From positions 1 through 35,416 of the forward strand of contig JAIETK010000021.1 in the NCBI GenBank assembly GCA_019745325.1: a stretch of 35,416 bases of DNA, in the 5' to 3' direction. A program made the position numbers and the translations under genes. Source of the stretch: Nitrosomonas sp. GTDB lineage: Bacteria; Pseudomonadota; Gammaproteobacteria; Burkholderiales; Nitrosomonadaceae. Below the pieces are notes generated by a model, which was not told the origin of the DNA, made no database searches, and worked only from the letters and a program-made list of their open reading frames with translations. This document shows positions 33,178 to 35,416 of this stretch, piece after piece (position 1 is the first letter of the stretch; each line of letters begins with the position of its first letter).

Positions 33178-35052
33178 ATGTGCGGTATCTCGGGGTTTAT
33201 AGGATCGCTTACCAATCGTATCGATTTTTCTGGCGTTTTGCGAAAAATGTCCGACAAAATTAGCCATCGAGGTCCGGATGATGATGGATTCCTTGAAACC
33301 ACAACTCGGGATAACCGCTATCGGATAGGTCTGGCACATCGTCGTTTATCGATTATTGATTTATCAACCGGACATCAACCCATCGGGAACGAAGATGGTA
33401 GTGTCCAAATTATATTTAACGGTGAGATTTACAATTATCATTCATTACGTGAGGAATTGATTGCTCGCGGCCATCAGTTTGTAACTGCTTCCGACACTGA
33501 AACAATCGTGCATGCCTATGAACAATGGGGTGAACGTTGCGTGGAATATTTTCGTGGCATGTTTGCCTTCGCTATCTGGGATGCGCGTCATGAGCGGCTT
33601 TTTCTTGCGCGAGATCGTTTTGGCAAGAAACCGCTATTTTTATATGAAGCGAATGATGTCTTGTTGTTTGCTTCCGAAGTCAAGTCGCTGCTTATTTTCC
33701 CGGGAGTTAATGTTGAAGTGGAGCCGGAAGCAGTTTGGGACTATTTAATGTATCGCTATGTGCCAGCGCCTAATACATTATTTCGGAGGATACGCAAGTT
33801 AATGCCGGGTTGCTATGCGGTTTGGGAAAAAGGCAAATTAACCGAACGGCAATATTATCAGCCTCCGGATCGTGAAGCGTTTTCTGAAATACCCTTACCT
33901 GCGGATCCAGTGGGAGCTTTTCTTGATAAGCTCGATGAAGCTGTGAAGATTCGAATGATTTCCGATGTGCCTTTTGGTGCGTTCTTGTCTGGGGGTATAG
34001 ATTCATCGGCGGTGGTGGGGCTCATGTCGCGTCATTCTTCGCAACCCGTCAAGACTTTCTCGGTTGGATTCTCGGAATCGAAATATAGTGAGCTGGCATA
34101 TGCTAGGGCGATCGCTGATCAATTTAAGACCGACCATCATGAGTTAGTTGTTTCACAAGAACATCTTATCGAACATTTGCCGGCATTGGTCCGCTTTCGT
34201 GACGCACCCGTTGCCGAACCTTCTGATATACCCATTTACCTATTGGCGAAAGAGGCCAGACAATCCGTCAAAATGGTGCTGACGGGAGAGGGAGCCGATG
34301 AATTTCTGGGAGGATATCCCAAGCATGTTTACGAACGGTATTCGGCTTGGTATCAGAAAATACCGGGTTTCGCTCGTCATGGCATCATTGAACCATTAAT
34401 TCAGGCGCTGCCCTATCGTTTCCGACGTGCTAAAACCGCAATCGTTAACTTAGGTTTGGAACATTTCGAAGAACGGATGCCTCGCTGGTTTGGCGCGTTA
34501 TCCGAAGCTGAAAGAAAGGATTTGGTCGCGATGCCGCGCCCGCGAGTTCTTTTAAACAGCGTACAGTTTAATTCGTCTTCTGAAAGTAGTGCGTTGCGAC
34601 GTATCTTGTATTTTGATCAAACCAGTTGGCTGCCTGATAATTTGCTGGAACGCGGCGACCGGATGACAATGGCTGCTTCTCTGGAAGCACGGATGCCATT
34701 TATGGATCATGAATTAGCCGCTTTTGTATCAAACTTGCCCGACAATTTTCGTGTCCGCGGCCATCAAACAAAATGGATATTGCGCGAGGCGATGAAACGG
34801 ATATTACCGCCCAAGATCCTGGAACGCCCCAAAGTGGGATTCCGCGTGCCGGTTAATGAATGGTTCCAAGGGCCGATGCGTGATTATTTATATGAACATT
34901 TAACCGGTACTGCATCGATCACGCGAAATTATTATCAAATGAAAAAACTTGAAAAGATCTTGGCGGATCATGCGGCGGGTCGCCAAAACCACGAAAAGCT
35001 GTTGTGGAGCCTGCTTAATCTCGAAATCTGGCATCGCCAGTATTTGAGATAA
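33178..35052 (+). CDS. asnB: Asparagine synthase (glutamine-hydrolysing) family amidotransferase
   Basis: A 624-residue protein with an N-terminal class II glutaminase domain (Cys2 in MCGISGFIG, catalytic after Met removal; SHRGPDDDGF and FNGEIYNYHSL) and a C-terminal synthetase domain with the PP-loop SGGIDSS (271-277) and GEGADEFLGGYPKH. It would make asparagine or amidate another carboxylate at ATP cost. In exosortase/EPS loci AsnB paralogues are common and may amidate sugar acids, so metabolic asparagine synthesis is not proven. Codon choice is more GC-rich than in the surrounding IS debris. GAGGAAGAG upstream supports the start. An acyltransferase fragment follows 27 bases later. Confidence 0.88.
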   Translation: MCGISGFIGSLTNRIDFSGVLRKMSDKISHRGPDDDGFLETTTRDNRYRIGLAHRRLSIIDLSTGHQPIGNEDGSVQIIFNGEIYNYHSLREELIARGHQFVTASDTETIVHAYEQWGERCVEYFRGMFAFAIWDARHERLFLARDRFGKKPLFLYEANDVLLFASEVKSLLIFPGVNVEVEPEAVWDYLMYRYVPAPNTLFRRIRKLMPGCYAVWEKGKLTERQYYQPPDREAFSEIPLPADPVGAFLDKLDEAVKIRMISDVPFGAFLSGGIDSSAVVGLMSRHSSQPVKTFSVGFSESKYSELAYARAIADQFKTDHHELVVSQEHLIEHLPALVRFRDAPVAEPSDIPIYLLAKEARQSVKMVLTGEGADEFLGGYPKHVYERYSAWYQKIPGFARHGIIEPLIQALPYRFRRAKTAIVNLGLEHFEERMPRWFGALSEAERKDLVAMPRPRVLLNSVQFNSSSESSALRRILYFDQTSWLPDNLLERGDRMTMAASLEARMPFMDHELAAFVSNLPDNFRVRGHQTKWILREAMKRILPPKILERPKVGFRVPVNEWFQGPMRDYLYEHLTGTASITRNYYQMKKLEKILADHAAGRQNHEKLLWSLLNLEIWHRQYLR

Positions 35053-35079
35053 TCATTAAATGACAAACCGGTTATCTAA

Positions 35080-35343
35080 ATGAAAGATACGAAATCGAAT
35101 TATTATATACCGTCACTGGACGGGATGCGGGCCGTTGCAGCAATGCTGGTCTTTGTATCGCATGCGGGTTGGCCGCATCTCATACCGGGTGGATTCGGAG
35201 TAACGATTTTTTTCTTTTTAAGTGGCTATTTAATAACCACGCTTCTACGTAGAGAGTATGAAAGTACTGGATCTATTAGCTTCAAGAATTTCTTTTTGCG
35301 GCGCGCGTATCGTATTTTTCCTCCTTTATATATTGTTTTAGGG
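35080..35343 (+). pseudogene. Acyltransferase-3 family protein, truncated
   Basis: The frame from ATG 35080 gives the start of an OafA/YrhL-type sugar O-acyltransferase: YYIPSLDGMRAVAAMLVFVS with the conserved Arg and His (SHAG), then GGFGVTIFFFLSGYLITTLL and RRAYRIFPPLYIVL. Family members normally run to about 350 residues with ten helices, but here the frame ends at TAG 35347-35349 after 89 residues. The sequence beyond about 35340 has no hydrophobic continuation in any frame, so the gene was cut rather than merely frameshifted. An element arriving at this point is likely (next entry). The residue before the break is well conserved, so damage looks recent. Confidence 0.8.
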
Positions 35344-35353
35344 TCTTAGGAAG

Positions 35354-35416
35354 TTAAAGCGGGTTAGAACGTAATAATTTGAGAATTGCATAGTAGAGAT
35401 TATCACGGCGATGATT
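35354..35416 (-). CDS. Possible end of a minus-strand transposase at the right edge
   Basis: On the minus strand the last bases give an open frame ending RRDNLYYAILKLLRSNPL with a stop at 35356-35354. Together with the abrupt loss of the acyltransferase at about 35340 and a GGGTCTTAGG sequence at 35341, this suggests the end of an insertion element whose transposase runs leftward. Only about 20 codons are in view, so the family is unnamed. Confidence 0.35.
   Translation of the reverse strand, partial: NHRRDNLYYAILKLLRSNPL

Noticed and set aside
1..35416. CRISPR arrays, tRNA or rRNA genes
   Set aside because: No regularly spaced direct repeats and no tRNA or rRNA signature was recognised.

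Overview
The window looks like a chromosomal segment of a low- to mid-GC Gram-negative bacterium, most likely a betaproteobacterium of the Nitrosomonadales/Methylophilales type. This is an inference from the epsD-epsE-epsF-epsG-xrtB-epsI gene order (known from methanolan-type loci), the GlnA, RecQ and YoaA proteins, a YjfB-like protein, paired DUF4124 proteins and outer-membrane export proteins. No rRNA or tRNA is visible to test it.

Layout. 1-4182: minus-strand genes, namely the first 33 codons of an unknown protein, a NarL/FixJ response regulator coupled to a soluble triple-PAS histidine kinase, a YjfB-like small protein and a membrane-anchored protein of unknown function. 4433-4695: a previously hidden UPF0060/YnfA pseudogene. 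4793-9302: a plus-strand housekeeping run (YoaA/DinG-type helicase, an MscS-like membrane protein with a long coiled coil, exonuclease III). 9315-11836: minus strand, two DUF4124 proteins and glutamine synthetase. 12110-14228: RecQ and a small lipoprotein with a terminator. 14330-14935: a decayed IS200-type element.

15577-22971 is a compact exopolysaccharide/exosortase operon: EpsD lipoprotein, EpsE outer-membrane export protein, EpsF chain-length protein, EpsG (ATPase-like, with a damaged Walker A), exosortase B, EpsI and a Wzy/O-antigen-ligase-like polymerase. From 22972 to the end, glycan genes alternate with insertion-sequence debris. The glycan genes are a Wzx-type flippase, an SDR sugar enzyme and a TPP-dependent MenD/acetolactate-synthase-like enzyme (one tight cassette), a polysaccharide pyruvyltransferase-like protein, a GT4 glycosyltransferase, an AsnB-type amidotransferase and an acyltransferase cut off after about 88 codons. 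The debris includes an internally deleted IS630-type element lying inside an IS256-type transposase with a clear TA duplication, an IS200 remnant inside an IS1595-type element with readable terminal repeats, two different IS3-family remnants, an IS1016-type remnant, and probably another element entering at the right edge.

Together the eps/xrt genes would assemble, flip, polymerise and export a surface polysaccharide and sort PEP-CTERM proteins. The most unusual part is the flippase-SDR-TPP enzyme cassette, which suggests an uncommon (possibly branched or acyl-extended) glycan building block, though its substrate cannot be read from sequence. The density of dead elements between genes suggests a locus assembled and eroded by repeated insertion.
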